Assembly (NCBI GenBank): GCA_013365365.1 | Contig: JABVXU010000022.1 | Location: forward strand, 124,001-188,000 | DNA length: 64,000 bases | Source: Cruorifilaria tuberocauda | Lineage: Eukaryota; Nematoda; Chromadorea; Rhabditida; Onchocercidae | Direction of reading: 5' to 3' | Shown: one piece after another, positions 25,563-38,604 of the stretch | Layout: each line of letters begins with the position of its first letter | How positions within the stretch are numbered: position 1 is the first letter of the stretch | Position numbers and translations under genes: made by a program | Notes under the pieces: model-generated | What the model saw: the letters and a program-made list of their open reading frames with translations, nothing else | Told to the model about the DNA's origin: nothing | The model's database searches: none

Positions 25563-28500
25563 TCATTCAATCCTGTAAATTCTTGTAACCAATACATCAC
25601 CCAGTGACAAATTACTTTTCGATGCTATCACTATATCATCTTCGCGACTTGCAAGATCTACCGAGCAAGATATAGCCCCCTGCAAATATTTTGGAATAAA
25701 ATTTACCAAAAATAAAAGCTCTATACTGAACCCGTGGTTAATAGTTCTGAAGATTACATTTCCTTTTTCCATTACTTTCTTCAGCCATTTGCTACGACAA
25801 TTTGTTCTAACAACATTCAGAATCTCTATTAAACTGTTAATCACATTTTTAACTAGTCATATTTGAAGGATGGAAATAATTTTTTTTTAAATGCCAATTA
25901 TATGTAATGATACGTACTTTAAAGCGCTGCAAATTTGAGAGCATTACGGATACTGAGACACCGTCATCACTATCTTCTATTATTCTCTCTGCTGACACAT
26001 CGATATGCTGAGGAAGCAATAGAGTTATTACAAATACAAATAATAATATAGTAGAGATATATAAAAACAACAGAGAAAAATGCAAATAATAATACTATAC
26101 TAATTTATATAGTTGTCTCTTTGGAAACTTTTATTTATTTTCTCAAATTTAAACTTAAAAAACTCCAGTCATTCCTGAATCATTGCAACTATTTTTAAAA
26201 GAAAGTGCCCAAAATTACCTAAGCTCTAAATTTTGCTAGAATTTTCATGATTAAAAAACTGGTTAATAACAAACCTTGGAAAAACGTAAATGCGCAATAT
26301 AAGAAAACCTGGTTGATAATGGTTTCAAACTTTCCCTATTATTATTAGCAGATAGATCATTAACACTACTGAATATGTATACTTTGTTCGTGAAATGTCC
26401 AACGTAGTCATACCAAATGATAACAAGCATATTTTGATCCGTAAATCGTACATTTATCGGATTCGGCAACTCTGTAACAAATGATTAATTCAATGATTTG
26501 TATTTTTTCCCCAAGTAACTAATCTTTCAAATTTCTGGCTGCTTAAGAGAAATAGAAACTATTTGCATACAACAACTATAAACAAGCATTTGTCAATAAA
26601 CCGTAGGAACAATAATTATATCGAATCTTTTAATTTCACGTCAGTTTCTTCAGAAAGTGGAAAAGACGATTTAGTGAATGAAATTGTGAAAAATACAAAC
26701 AATACTATGGTATAAATAGAAAAAATGTCAAGTCATACCATGAATGTAACGCCAGTACAGAGTATGGCAATTAAAAGATGTTGTATGACCACAGCAAACA
26801 AGTGGATCTCGTAATCCACGGGGCAAGACCAAATTTGACTTAAGTTCCGGAATTTGAACGTTACAAATCCTAGTGTCATTTGAGATTTCTGAAATAAATA
26901 AGTAAAATTTAGCGATTACTGAAAAAACTTAATGATAAAATTAATTCCGATATGCTGACACTGTGCAGAATTGTGGCAATGGTTGATATTAAGTTCTTAT
27001 ACACTATCATTCGCCTTTATCAGTCTAAATTTTTTATTACTTTTTTATCAGCATCATACTTTTTAAATCATTATTGGTATTGGTAAGCATCATTACTGGC
27101 CGTCAAATAACACGATAACAAACAATAAAAACTCTATAGCCTCTTTTAAACTATCGTGCTATTGACAAGAAACAAAACAGCTTATTTATATGGAAGGAGC
27201 AAAAAAACTTCATAACAATGAAAAATAAAAAAAAATCACGAGGCGGCATATAAATCTGATACTGATGATGCGCTTCCTATTCAATAAAAATTACCCTGGA
27301 ATGTTTTCGTTAACATTTCAAGAACTGATGCTTCATCAGCTATATGCTGCAACAAATGCTTCATAAAGACACCATTCTTTTCTCCACGAACTTCAAAAGC
27401 ACTAACCCCACTACTTCTGAAAATCACTATGTTAAATTTTCTAAAGTAATAATAACTTTTTCTCGAAATTTTCTTAAGAAATTTGCTGTTCATTTTCAAA
27501 GGCAAAAATTACGTTGCATATCCACAGACAGTATTGCGTGCTATCTTTGGTATTTCCTTAGCATCTGATTCATCGAGAAGTCCGAAAGTGCCAATGCATC
27601 TAAAGAATTGTAAGTTTTTCTCTTCCTTCAGTCCATTTTAATTAGTCCTAAAATTTATTAATTGAAGATTTTTCTCCATAGGTAAATCTAGTTCTTTTGC
27701 TTGTCTCCACCAGAAGAATTTTCGTAAATAAAATGAACATGACTTCCCCTTAAATCACAAATGATTTATGTGCAAGCTATTCATTTCAACTTTAAAAGTC
27801 GGGAAATAAACAAAGCAACCACCATACTTCATACTTTTTCGACAAACATCAAGGAGTATCAAATTTAAAGCTGGATGTGAATCCTCGAAAACTGATAGAA
27901 TCCACTCAACAGAAATACAATCAGCAATTCTGCAGTCAACATCCGGTGCATCGATCGCTAACAAATAATTTTTCCCATTTTTTTCAAAACCATGACCAAC
28001 GAAGTAAAATACAGCTAAAGAAATTACACATCACAGACTATGAGCAAAAAATATCTGTAGAAATGAAAAATGGAAAGATCATATCTTACCATACACTCCA
28101 TCACCAAGAAGTTTATCGTATTCTTTGATAAAGAAGCGCATTTCAGCAAGATTTAAATCTCCAAGTGCAACAGTTTTGAAACTGCAAAGCTTATTTTTAT
28201 GCCAATTCAAAAGCCAGAAAGAAACAATAAATAATGATCTCTAAACTGTTATACCTTTGAATTTTAAACATCAAATTTCTAATTGACTATAATTATCGAA
28301 TCAACGATGAGGACAACTGTTGATGTACTTACCCAAGATTTTGCAAAGATTCTGCAAACATTTCTGCATCACAGTGCGGTGTGACTAGGCTTGGCAAATT
28401 AATGTAGTTGCAGTTACTTATAATTAATGCAACCTTGTCCGTAGCTATTAATTCTGCGTTCCATCCACCTGAAAATAATCACTGATGCATAAAGAGTTCT

Positions 28501-30781
28501 TCATGTGATCAAAATTTAATAAAAGTTGCTAAGTAAACAAACTGTAAATTATAACGATTAAAAAAAAAGTACTGCCTTCGCTTCGTATGGTTTTACACAA
28601 ATCATTCGATAGAGTTAATTTGGCACAACGTTCACAGGAGTCTACTGCAACAAAAAAATCATGCAAGATCATTCACTCATGCAGTCAATGTCCATTTTCA
28701 ATTTTGAACTGTAAAAACCGTTGAAAGAGTAAGGAGATTCAAATATGCAGCGTACAATTTGGATCATACATGAAAAATTTAAAAGACTTGAATTATACTT
28801 GAACTGACACCTCTCATATCGGCAGTTATGAATAATGACAAGTCCACTGGATCCGTCGTTAATTTTGAGCGAAATGATTTTCCGGGTTTTCGGTAAAATG
28901 TTGAATATTCAAAGCCCTCTTCAATTTCATTCCATACTTTACATCCATACATCAGTCCTCTTCGACAACTGCATCTGAATTTTTCAACTCGTGATTCCTT
29001 TTTCACATTCGACATTTGTGTTTCCTTCAAATCTACTATTTCCCATCTTCCATTTTTTAACGCCTTTCCCTACTAAAACAGCTTTCAAATGCTCACGCTA
29101 AACCAAAATCGATAATGCAAAAAGTGATAAAAAACCTCGAAATAACAATTGCTTTTCCGTTCAAACCATTTATATCCTCATTATCTTCTATCCATTGGAA
29201 ATGCGGCCAAGGAAAACCACGAGCGTGGCAAAGAAGTTGCAGCACACAGCCATCAGTGCCCACCACTCTAATTGTAATCTGCTCTTCAGCTGACCATGTT
29301 ACCGGCACTAGAAAAAATTGAAATTCTGATTTTGTCTACTAATAACTCAAAATCAAACTTTAAACGTCTGAAGTAAAATTCTAAACATTTGAAACCTTTC
29401 TGCCTCAATATTCTATATTTATTACATTTCGACAAGTGAGGAAGCTTCGTGATCTTTGATACCAACAAAATTATGCGTTATCATTTTTATTGTTGCTAAT
29501 TTAAGTGATAAACCTACCGAATTTACGTCTAAGTGCTAACTGGGGCCCGTCCATGCATGTCCCATACATTTTAGAAAATGATTGAAGTCTACGCAGCAAA
29601 AGTTTTATAGTCTGCCCACGACTGCCCCACAAATGTAAAAGTGACGATCCTTGATTCTTGGTTTGCAAGATACGATCATATTCCGAAACACTAAAAATCT
29701 CAAATTAAATTATTCATAATGTTCCGGACTAATGAAGATGTCAGAGATTATTAGGTTTGTCATATTAGCTTCAAATAAAGTAGTTATCTAATTCTTTTAG
29801 GAAAAAAATTAATAATCGATTCGACGTAAGAATTTTGTGTTTGTTATTCATGCTAAATGAAAATTAAACATTTTCAGCACAGCAGAATAAACCACATGCG
29901 GAACATTACCCACGGGATTCATAGTTTTTTGGCCAATTTTCTATTCTCATCGAAAACGAACACTCGTCCAACAAAAAGAAGCTTTCTTTCCTTCAAAATC
30001 GCCGAGCCACAGTCGACACTCGTTTACTTCTGGATGAGTCACGTTGCTTATTTCCCCCACAGTACTTAACTTTTCTTCCTGACCGGTGCTTCCAAATGCC
30101 ATCAAAGATTTTGCTTTCTCAATGGTGAACTTGACCTGTCCCATTTTTTTCTCGTCTACCATATCTTTATCGTATTTATCCCATATTTATCGATGTATAG
30201 GTCCTCTCTCATAAACCATTCCTTAGAGAACCACTTCGAAAGAAATTCGAAATGCAATAATTATAGCAATTGTTTGACCCGATAAAAGTTCTCTCCCACT
30301 GATAATATTTTGAAAATGAAATGATAAAACATTTTTTTTGCGGTAAGATTTTGATGATTCATATACGATTAAGCAATCTTTTAACGGAATGCAAAAAAGC
30401 GTTCTATAATTTAATACTTGGGTGGTTAATAAGTTCGAGAATAATTAACTTCGAGAAAATATCTAATCCATTCGAATGATCAGCCAAATTACAATAGACG
30501 TATGAGGTACATTTTGTAGAGCCAAGCAATAAATTCATTAAATGAATAAATGTATATTAAGAAAAAAGTAATAAGGAATCTTACAACAGCATAAACTAAT
30601 CAAAAATTTACTTTAAACTGAATGGGCTGTCCGACGAGTCTCCAATTATTTTCATCCATACAGTTTGAAAATTTAAGGAACTGGCAAGACGACAATGTAA
30701 ATAGTTCGGTAGTTCAGCTAGATTAGTTGATAATTCATATCCTATCACTTGAGCATTGCGTTCACGTGTTGCTGATGACAT
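25563..30781 (-). CDS. malt-1: MALT1-type paracaspase (death domain, Ig, paracaspase, Ig)
   Basis: Cysteine protease and signalling scaffold; MALT1 cleaves after arginine, and in C. elegans MALT-1 acts in IL-17 signalling. Exons: 30781-30612, 29690-29518, 29307-29136, 29046-28811, 28644-28573, 28468-28333, 28181-28090, 28014-27823, 27621-27513, 27416-27295, 26888-26739, 26471-26275, 26007-25914, 25852-25563, giving 734 residues. Residues 1-105 are a death domain ending LLHLWGSRGQTIKLLLRRLQ. An Ig-like domain follows at about 115-225 (LLCHARGFPWPHFQW, then YGCKVWN). The paracaspase core starts near KVALIISNCNY (about 285), has the catalytic His in YFVGHGFE (His358) and the catalytic Cys in LLDVCRK (Cys408), then GYATSSGVSAFEV. 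A C-terminal Ig-like region begins at ELPNPINVRF. The core fits human MALT1 closely around His415 and Cys464. Only one clear Ig is seen before the protease, where human MALT1 has two. The exon 3/4 junction and the start of exon 9 were chosen by phase and are the least certain. A TTTGCAG acceptor 21 bases before the ATG may take a spliced leader. Confidence 0.93.
29947..30162 (-). CDS. small ORF nested in malt-1 intron 1
   Basis: A 71-codon uninterrupted frame from ATG at 30162 to a stop at 29947, starting MVDEKKMGQVKFTIEKAKSL and ending in ASFCWTSVRFR. It lies on the same strand as malt-1, inside the 921-base first intron. Its composition is balanced (Lys, Glu, Gly, Val, Trp) rather than the Phe/Ile/Lys/Asn noise typical of random frames here. 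It cannot be an exon of the death-domain isoform because exon 1 and exon 2 join in phase without it. It may be a nested gene, an alternative first exon or chance. No family is recognised. Confidence 0.3.
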   Translation of the reverse strand: MVDEKKMGQVKFTIEKAKSLMAFGSTGQEEKLSTVGEISNVTHPEVNECRLWLGDFEGKKASFCWTSVRFR

Positions 30782-31558
30782 TGCTTCAAAACTAATTTTA
30801 ACCTGCAAATCATACACAACAGATCAACAAGTCACACAGAGCTGGAACATTTGTTTCATCAAATGACTATCAAATGACAAAAAACTTGTCCTGATATATA
30901 AGACGCCTTGTGGAAAACGGTTCTCAAGTCATTTCAAGACCCTTATCTTTACGCAGTTGTAACGCTCGGTCTCTCCATATTTTTAGTTACTCTACCCGGC
31001 TCATTCCACACCAGATTATTCTTGAATAATTCCATTGAAATATGGAAAAGAACGTAGGCTTCATTCAATAAAATAATTGAAGCATCTGAAGTCGAAGTAG
31101 GAATGATAAATTCAGAATTCACTTATTGTTTACTGACTTTTGTTTAAAAATCTTTCGCGAACTAAAAAAACACCCTACTTCGTATAACTAAATTAAAAAA
31201 AGAAATTCGACAGGTAGCCGCATTTAGTATTTCGGCACGAATTTCTGACGATTGATTTTAATAAATATAAATCTCTCATGTAAACAAACGAACAAATAAT
31301 ATTGATGACACTGCATTTTCCTTATATATAAGCAGCAGTAACAAATATAAGAATCAATTTAATTTCTAGAAAGTATAGTACAATCGCATAAACAAATTAG
31401 GGATGCGGTATAACTGGATGGAAAACCTAAAGATAAGGACAAGAAGTTGCATACAGTACTGCTCTGAAATCTGTTCCGTCACTCTGACTTACACATTCGT
31501 AAGTCTGTTGATCTCGGCCGATACGAAATGAAAATCTTCGTCTCAGCTATCATTTATA

Positions 31559-31572
31559 GGGGGGGGGGGGGG
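31559..31572 (+). repeat. G14 homopolymer
   Basis: Fourteen consecutive G residues in an otherwise AT-rich intergenic region, between malt-1 and the ONECUT gene. Homopolymer length is prone to sequencing error. It could form a quadruplex with other G runs, but none lies adjacent. Confidence 0.9.
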
Positions 31573-32116
31573 AGTAAAGGAGCAACCATCGAATTAATTC
31601 AGTGTTATGTGGGTAAGTTTTGCTGGAAATCCTGGAGAACTTACGAAGAATTAATTCATTACCTCTTATATTATGAACTCTTTTCAAAGTAATGATGCGA
31701 TACTTGTCAATTTTACGATTCGGTCCTCAGTGCAGAGAGTCGAATATCAATCATAATGGTCGTAGTTTAACTTGCATATTTTGTAAAAATCGCTGAAATA
31801 GGATAGTCTATATATTTTCAGATGATTGCTTCATCATGCAATTGGAACAGCCGTACAGATCCTACTGCCCCACTAGATCCCCGTGTATATATATACTCAG
31901 ATAAACATCTCAAGTCACATTACCCGTCTATTTCCACACCTAAACAAGTCACGTTACCGTAGTGCCCATTTGATGCTTATAGCGATTTCATCCTTCGTGC
32001 GATTGCTTAAGTGCTCTGGCAAACATTCAGCACCTTCCTGTGTGTGTCTTACTTTCCGAAGAGACTGTTCAGAGTTTGCAACAGAAAGTGATCGCAATAA
32101 GAGAGAGCGCGAGGCT

Positions 32117-32199
32117 GTTAGAGTGCACTAAGTGCAGTTGCAAGCATCTGCACTGCGTGACGTCGTCAGAATGGGGTCAGAGTGCATTCAGTGCAGTTG
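32117..32199 (+). promoter_or_regulatory. duplicated TGCACT/AGTGCA dyad motif flanking a CRE-like site
   Basis: Two 24-base copies, at 32117-32140 and 32176-32199, match at 21 positions. Copy 1 has a clean dyad TGCACTAAGTGCA; copy 2 has TGCATTCAGTGCA. Between them lies TGACGTCGTCA (32158-32168), which contains a CRE-like TGACGTC core. The spacing of 59 bases between copies and the dyads suggest paired factor binding sites upstream of the ONECUT start at 33187. The factor is unknown. Confidence 0.45.
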
Positions 32200-33186
32200 A
32201 TAGGCATTTTCATAGATTATGTTTTGTTGAGCTGTTGCTCGAGAGATGAGTAATTGGGATTTTTGATCTCGCAGAGGTTATTTTAATGCCTAACATCTTT
32301 GATTTTCACACGCATGGAAAAAGTGTGATTAAATAGTCTGAAGTATGAAATGTGAGCGGGAGAGTGGCATACATAGCGGGGACTGTCCATGTTCCTTTAA
32401 GTTTGATTTTGTTAACGTTGCAATCATATTTACGTGAATACGCGACACATAATTTGACAGTAAATGATTCAGTAAGCTATTATGGACTGTTTAGATTTAT
32501 CCACTTGATTTTTGTTGGTGACTTGTCGCTGTGCAATTCATTTCAACTTTCATCATTCAAATATGGTGATAACCTGTTATCCTAGTGTAGCGATAAATCG
32601 TTATCATCTGTAATGAAGTTCGACGACCTTTACTATTTCATCTTAATGTGATGATGATAAGTGCTGTTATCCCTACCATTGATATGTCTATCAGTGATAA
32701 AATGTTGCATTTAAGAACAGTTTTACGTTAGTTTACTAAGAGACGTTAATTTTTCACTCAGTGCACAGAGCAGCATTATTCCGTTTATAATGGTGTGGTA
32801 CTTTCCTAATTGCTTAATTCGATCTGTCGTTAAGTAATTCACATCGCAGTATTCCTTTATGGCAGATAAATAGCGATCATCTCTTGTTTAAGGGAGGGAA
32901 TAAGATACGAAAGGTAGTTTATTTATTGATTCAAACGAAAGTTATTCTCACTATGATACTCTTTTGCAAATAGTTTTAAAATCAAGATTTTAATTATTTA
33001 GCTAGTTATTCCTGCAACATTTGGCGAAGATTTGCTGATTTGTTAACTCTGAAGACTAAGCGTTGTATCGTTTGCAGATTTTTGAATGCTAGTGGAAATA
33101 GTACAACATCAATATAGTAGTGGTGACAGCAAGATACTACGCCTGTCATTTGCTTGTTGATAGATTTAGAGTTGGCGCATGTGTGT

Positions 33187-36100
33187 ATGGAACCGCCTGC
33201 GGAGACTTCCTGCTCTCAACAGCTTTCATCAATTAATAGTAATAATAATGCCAACAGGTCAGTATGCAGTTTTAAATAATTTCTATCAAAATAAAATTGG
33301 CATTGCAGATTAGTTTAATTAATGGATCTGAAATTTTTGCGGAGTTTTCGATCATGTAATGTCATAAAACCTTGTTTCAGAGTTTATGTGTAAGGGAAAA
33401 TCATGTTTCACACTGAAAATTCACTTGAATTTCTTCTCTAAAAAAAGCTAACTATAATCACAAGTGTACATCAAAACTGTCTTTATCTCTTTTAGACTAT
33501 TTTCAAGACTAGAAGGGACGAGGATTGACTTCAAATCAAAAGTAAGTGTGATTATTGGCATGATTTCCATAAGATTTTCAGTTTGGACGAGAAAGTAAGA
33601 CATACAATGGAACGAAGTACATCGGCAGCTCCACCGACTACCTATCAACTTCAAATCGATCCTAACATTACATTTAACTCGGTCAATCGTCCATTTGAAG
33701 AATTGCCAGAAAATTTCTTGGAAAGTATAAGTCCACAGCAAAACCAAGGTTCTGCGCCTCAGGAAAGTCCACAACTTGCGCCATTGGCACCTATGAGTCT
33801 TGGTTCGAATGATAAGTAAGTTTTGGAATTTTAGCGTTGGCAAAAGTTGCTTTGAATTTGATTTTCCGAACTTGCATAGAACTCATTTTTAGCTTGAATT
33901 CTCACATTTAAATCTTCTGATGAAATTATATAAGTAGTGTCTTAGTTAAATTAATTAGTATTTCACTTTCATTATTTAAGAAAAAAGTTTTCCATTAAGT
34001 AAACAAAAAACACAGAATGTAAGTTTCGTTGCGCAGATTATAACTGGCAAAAGTTAAATTAGTGATTACAGCTTCGGAAAATCATCCGATTTCAATGCTT
34101 ATGCAACCCTAGCACCTATGTCAGCAACACCTTCGTATGTGGGTACAATGAAAATTGAGCCATTGCAAGATCAGCTTCATAGTACGTCCATGCAACATGG
34201 CAGTCATTCCTCAGGCTTAGATAAACTAAGGTATTTTCATTTTTTATGGAAATACTGAAGCCGTCACAGGTGTAAGTTGAGGCATAGCTTCAGAGAAAGA
34301 CCGTTTTCTTTTTAAATCAAAACAAATCATATGCATTTTCGCGATAGAGGATATATCAGATTGACATGTTGATATTTAAACGAGTATAATGTAGAACCGT
34401 TTGTATTTGGATTCACATTGATGCCCACTCCCAGATTAGCGATATGAATTCATTTTCAAATTCTTTAATTCCATGATTTAAGAACTCATTTCAGTTTTAG
34501 CTCCGGTCCGGCTGGTCTCCTTTCTCCGTTGCAAACAACAGCGCGATCAGATAATCTTGTTTGTTCAAGTTTATTGGGTACCCATCAAAATGGTGGACGT
34601 GCAAGTGAAATGCTGGCCGGTTTGCGACGACATCATCCATACATCAAGGAAGAAGTGCCCATTTTTTATATGTTAATTAAATTTTGATAATGAATAGAAA
34701 ATGAGATAGGCAAAGGAGATTTGAAATAACATTACTGTTCATTTGCTTAATGTGAATTAGTATGAATTGTTTCAAAGTTTTCTTGAAACTCGAGAAAAAT
34801 TTTTCTCACATAGTAGCAAAATAAAAATGTTTCTTGTTTTCAGGTCGATTTGAGCCAAGATTTCAAAACGATGGATTCTCCCTTTATATCTCAGCAGTCG
34901 GTATGCTGGAAAAAAGCAGCTTTATGTAGAATTTAAGTTATATTTAGTCGTTGCTGTACAGTCATATAGTTTACTTTGGGCAATGTTTCAGGCTAGTTTG
35001 TTGAGTCAAGATGATCATCAGTCGGAACTAGATCATCGTTTGGCGAATGCTGAAACTCCACCAGCAGTGAGTAATGTTGAGCTTGCAAGTTCTTTCATTG
35101 CAACCATGATAGGCGAACAGGTGAAATTTATTTTATTTTATGCTTATGAAGCATAATAGGTAGTATAGAGCAAAATGTATTTCAGCCACCTAGTTCACCA
35201 GCGCCACAACATGCTATATTTCGGCAAAGTCGACGTAATTTTTCTTCCGTGGATGCGGCTGAATTGCGTGGCAGCGAGGATCTTGAAGTAAATGCGGCAG
35301 AAACAAGTGGTGATGATTTGACATTTGCTGATGATAATGGTGAACCAACTAGTACAACTAGACTTGCCTCCACTGTTGGTTAGTATATTTAATTTTTTTG
35401 TTTGGTTTCAGTATATTCATTTATTTACTTATCTAGTTTATATTTCAGGATTCTCTAAATAGTAATTAAAACAACAGTAATTATGAAAAATAATTTGGTG
35501 ATATCGTGATCGTCTCTGAATTATTGAAGTGTATTACCATTCAACTTTGAACTGAGTAATTCAGTTTTGTATAAGTCGTGAAGTTCATCATTGTTTCATA
35601 TAAATGAGTTGCAGCGTTCATACCTATTCGATAGATTCTGTGGAAGAAATCGAATGCAGTTTCTGAAGAATGTTAGAGACTAAATACTCAATTTCAGAAA
35701 CAGACAAACTTTCTTTTTCTTTTCAGGTGCACCACGTGCTAGTTATTCTACTAAGGACACTTCAGATCCTTTGAATGCAGAAATAGACGATGACATTTAT
35801 ATCGATACTACTGATCTGTGTAAGCGAATCGCATGGGAACTAAAGCAGCACTCTATACCTCAGGCCATCTTTGCTGAAAGGATTCTTTGTCGGTATGAAC
35901 TTCTTTCCTCAATTTTTAGTTGAAAAAAGAAATTTTAATTTTTAACATCTTTTGATAGGTTTAAAAAAATTTGATCAGTGTTGTTTTATTGAATCCATTG
36001 TTAGATATTTTAGAGACTGTTTCTCTATTCTAATCGTTTGCGTAACATTGTGCTCGTTTCCTTTCATGAAAAACACTGGGTGCAGTGTAAGAGTTGGATC

Positions 36101-38604
36101 TTATGATGTAATATTGAATAAAGTACCTATTTCTTGAATAGATGACTGAGAATTTATCTTGATCATCAGTATAAATTCCTGATTTACAACATTCTCTGTT
36201 CAGGAGTCAAGGGACACTTTCTGATTTGTTAAGAAATCCGAAGCCATGGAACAAATTGAAGTCAGGAAGAGAAACATTTAGACGAATGTTCAACTGGGTG
36301 CAACAACCACTTGAACTGCGGCTGGGCATTCTTGACATGTACAAAGGAAAAGGTCAAACATTCTTGATGTTTTATTTTATTACATTTATTAGTATAATGA
36401 CCAAATTTGTGGTTCATCTTTCAATAAGCTATGGTTTATTTTCCATTATAATAAAATTCAGTAGCAATTCGAGCAATTCTTTTAGGAGGTATGTTACCGT
36501 CCTCAATGAGTCCGCCTACTCCAGCACAGAATGCTCGGCAAGGTTCACGACATAAAGGTCGAGACGGTGATGGTGAGTTTTTCTAGTCATTATTATTGTT
36601 ATAATTCTGATCCCTTGAGTATTTGTATGAAATTGTGATCTCTGTCCATAATTCAAATTATTTTTCTGTGTGATATTCTTCATTTCAGCTCTAAGTAGCA
36701 CCAAAAGGCCTCGACTAGTTTTCACCGATATCCAAAAAAGAACTCTGCAGGTATGTATCATTAGTGAAGCGCAATTTCTATTAATTTACAGTTTAGCGGA
36801 ATTTTTAATGGTTTCATTGAAAATTTTTGCAGGCTATCTTTAAAGAAACACAACGTCCAAGCCGTGAAATGCAACAAACAATTGCTGAACATTTACAGCT
36901 TGACCTCTCAACAGTTGCAAACTTTTTTATGAATGCTCGACGAAGATCCAGAAGTGGTCCGTTAATGGGTGACGCTCCAGCACCCTATCAACAAGTATAT
37001 TATTCAATTATTCTGGAAAATTGTACTTCAATTTAAACAATCTTTATGAAAAACTTTTTCCAAAATGCAAAAATCATTTGAAGAGTTCAAAACAGGTACG
37101 ACCGATCACACCACCTCCTGAATCACCACCACAACATCGAAATCCTAATAAAGCACGTGGTAATCGTCATACTTCACGCAGTGATGGCGAGAATTCATCT
37201 GTTACAAGCAGTTCGCGGATTGAAACTACAGTCGCACAGGTTGTCGAAGAAGCAGCTGAGTATGCACGACGCTATGATGAGGTTTTTTATACAGTTATTC
37301 ATTAATAAGTTCTCACTATTTTATGCAAGTGATAATGGTCATGAGAATTTAGAAAATGCATTGAAGTGTGGATTAGGAAGCATTATATTTAATATTTCAG
37401 TTTTCTAGTATTTTTTTTTAAGTAAAATTTTATTTTATTTTTGAAGGGCACTTATTCTGATGAAAAAAATTTGAAATTTCGTATTGGTGAAATAGATAAT
37501 AGTGCTGGAATAGAGGATAATAACTCAAGGATTGATTACGAAGATCAGGCACCGGAATTTAAGGTATTAATCTCATTTTTTTGTTGCCTATATTTTTATT
37601 CTATTTCTATTGTGCTTTAAATCTTTGAAAGTAATATTCACTTATGGAAAAAAGTTCTTTCACAAAACGGAGTATTTATTACTTTCCTAAAGATAAGAGG
37701 AAGTACAGAAAGTATTCTCATTTGAATCTGTCAAGGAATGATTTTTTTTAATTCTCAAGTTATTTAATTAGAAAAATTTGACTTTTTGATGATTTATCGC
37801 TAGTAGCCTTTGTTAGTAATGACGTGCACTTGTAACTTTCATCTCTTGTAGATCTCCAATAGTATTATATGTCATCTGTTTTGTACTGCTGAACCATTAG
37901 GCCATACATCTAATTCCAGATGATCCGGTTGTCAAATGATCATTCTCTTTCAATAGATTCGAGGCAGATTGCTACGGCAGATGAACTGTTAGCAAGCGAA
38001 CTGCCAGATGATGAGGCACAATTGAACCCGGATCCTAACACAAGTATGCAGCCCGTTAAAACTGTGAGTGACAAAGATGAAAGTGTTTTCTTGGTGTCAG
38101 TTCCGGTAACATCGGAATCTGAATGTGTAAGCTGTTATCAAATTAGTTAGGAATGGGTGTGTTATTGATAATAATGATTTACATTTCAAGTCTTTACATG
38201 CGGTATGTATCTCCGAATAATTTTCCTTGCTTCATCAATTGCACATTCTCATATTTTTTTTATATGTGATTTCCTATATGTAATTAACGTTCAAGTTGTA
38301 TCTGTTGTACTTGTCTGTCTGTTAATGCTCGTGTGCAACTTTTTTGCAGTCTGGGTCATTATTTGACTGTTTGGTTTTAATCGCGAACTATCGGTCTAGG
38401 TAAAATATAGGCCTCATGAAGAGGATGATTTTCAATTTTTTTTACTATGTTTCCTTATAATTATGAAAAATTATTATTTTATAGGACACTGTCGAACAGC
38501 AACAGCGGTTGCATCCCGTAATGTCTTTTGGTAACAAAATGATAATAGTAAAAGTGGAACAGCGAGAAAATCCCAATTCGAATGTTGCCGCCAATTCACA
38601 CTAA
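33187..38604 (+). CDS. ONECUT-family CUT homeodomain transcription factor
   Basis: Nuclear DNA-binding regulator of about 752 residues. Exons: 33187-33257, 33582-33815, 34072-34230, 34495-34654, 34844-34900, 34992-35120, 35186-35378, 35727-35892, 36204-36352, 36486-36572, 36689-36750, 36833-36994, 37096-37281, 37447-37563, 37920-38126, 38485-38604; the total is 2259 coding bases with consistent phases. A single CUT domain spans about residues 360-437 (IAWELKQHSIPQAIF, SQGTLSDLLRNPKPW, LKSGRETFRRMF). The homeodomain spans about 474-533 (KRPRLVFTDIQKRTLQAIF). Its recognition helix reads VANFFMNARRR, with Phe at position 48 and Met at position 50, the ONECUT signature, and Asn51 kept. One CUT domain plus this dyad separates it from CUX and SATB proteins. 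The N-terminal 330 residues are Ser/Pro/Gln-rich and low in structure, probably regulatory. The tail 600-752 is acidic. Among C. elegans paralogues it could match ceh-38 or ceh-48; I cannot choose. Family members act in neuronal gene expression. Confidence 0.93.

Larger units (their letters stand above)
30782..33186. promoter_or_regulatory. shared divergent 5' region of malt-1 and the ONECUT gene
   Basis: This 2.4-kb stretch separates the start codons of two genes pointing away from each other. It contains a G14 run, a duplicated dyad motif and a CRE-like site (listed separately), and a short (TA)n patch near 31887. The part near 32020-32230 is visibly less AT-rich than its surroundings, as expected for a promoter or untranslated exon of the ONECUT gene. 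No coding exon is supported. Confidence 0.5.

Noticed and set aside
32375..32390. NF-kB-like site GGGACTGTCC near malt-1 and the ONECUT gene
   Set aside because: One mismatch to the consensus, and C. elegans lacks canonical NF-kB, so there is no expected binding protein.
33448..33843. Minus-strand open frame of about 131 codons
   Set aside because: Antisense shadow of the second ONECUT exon.
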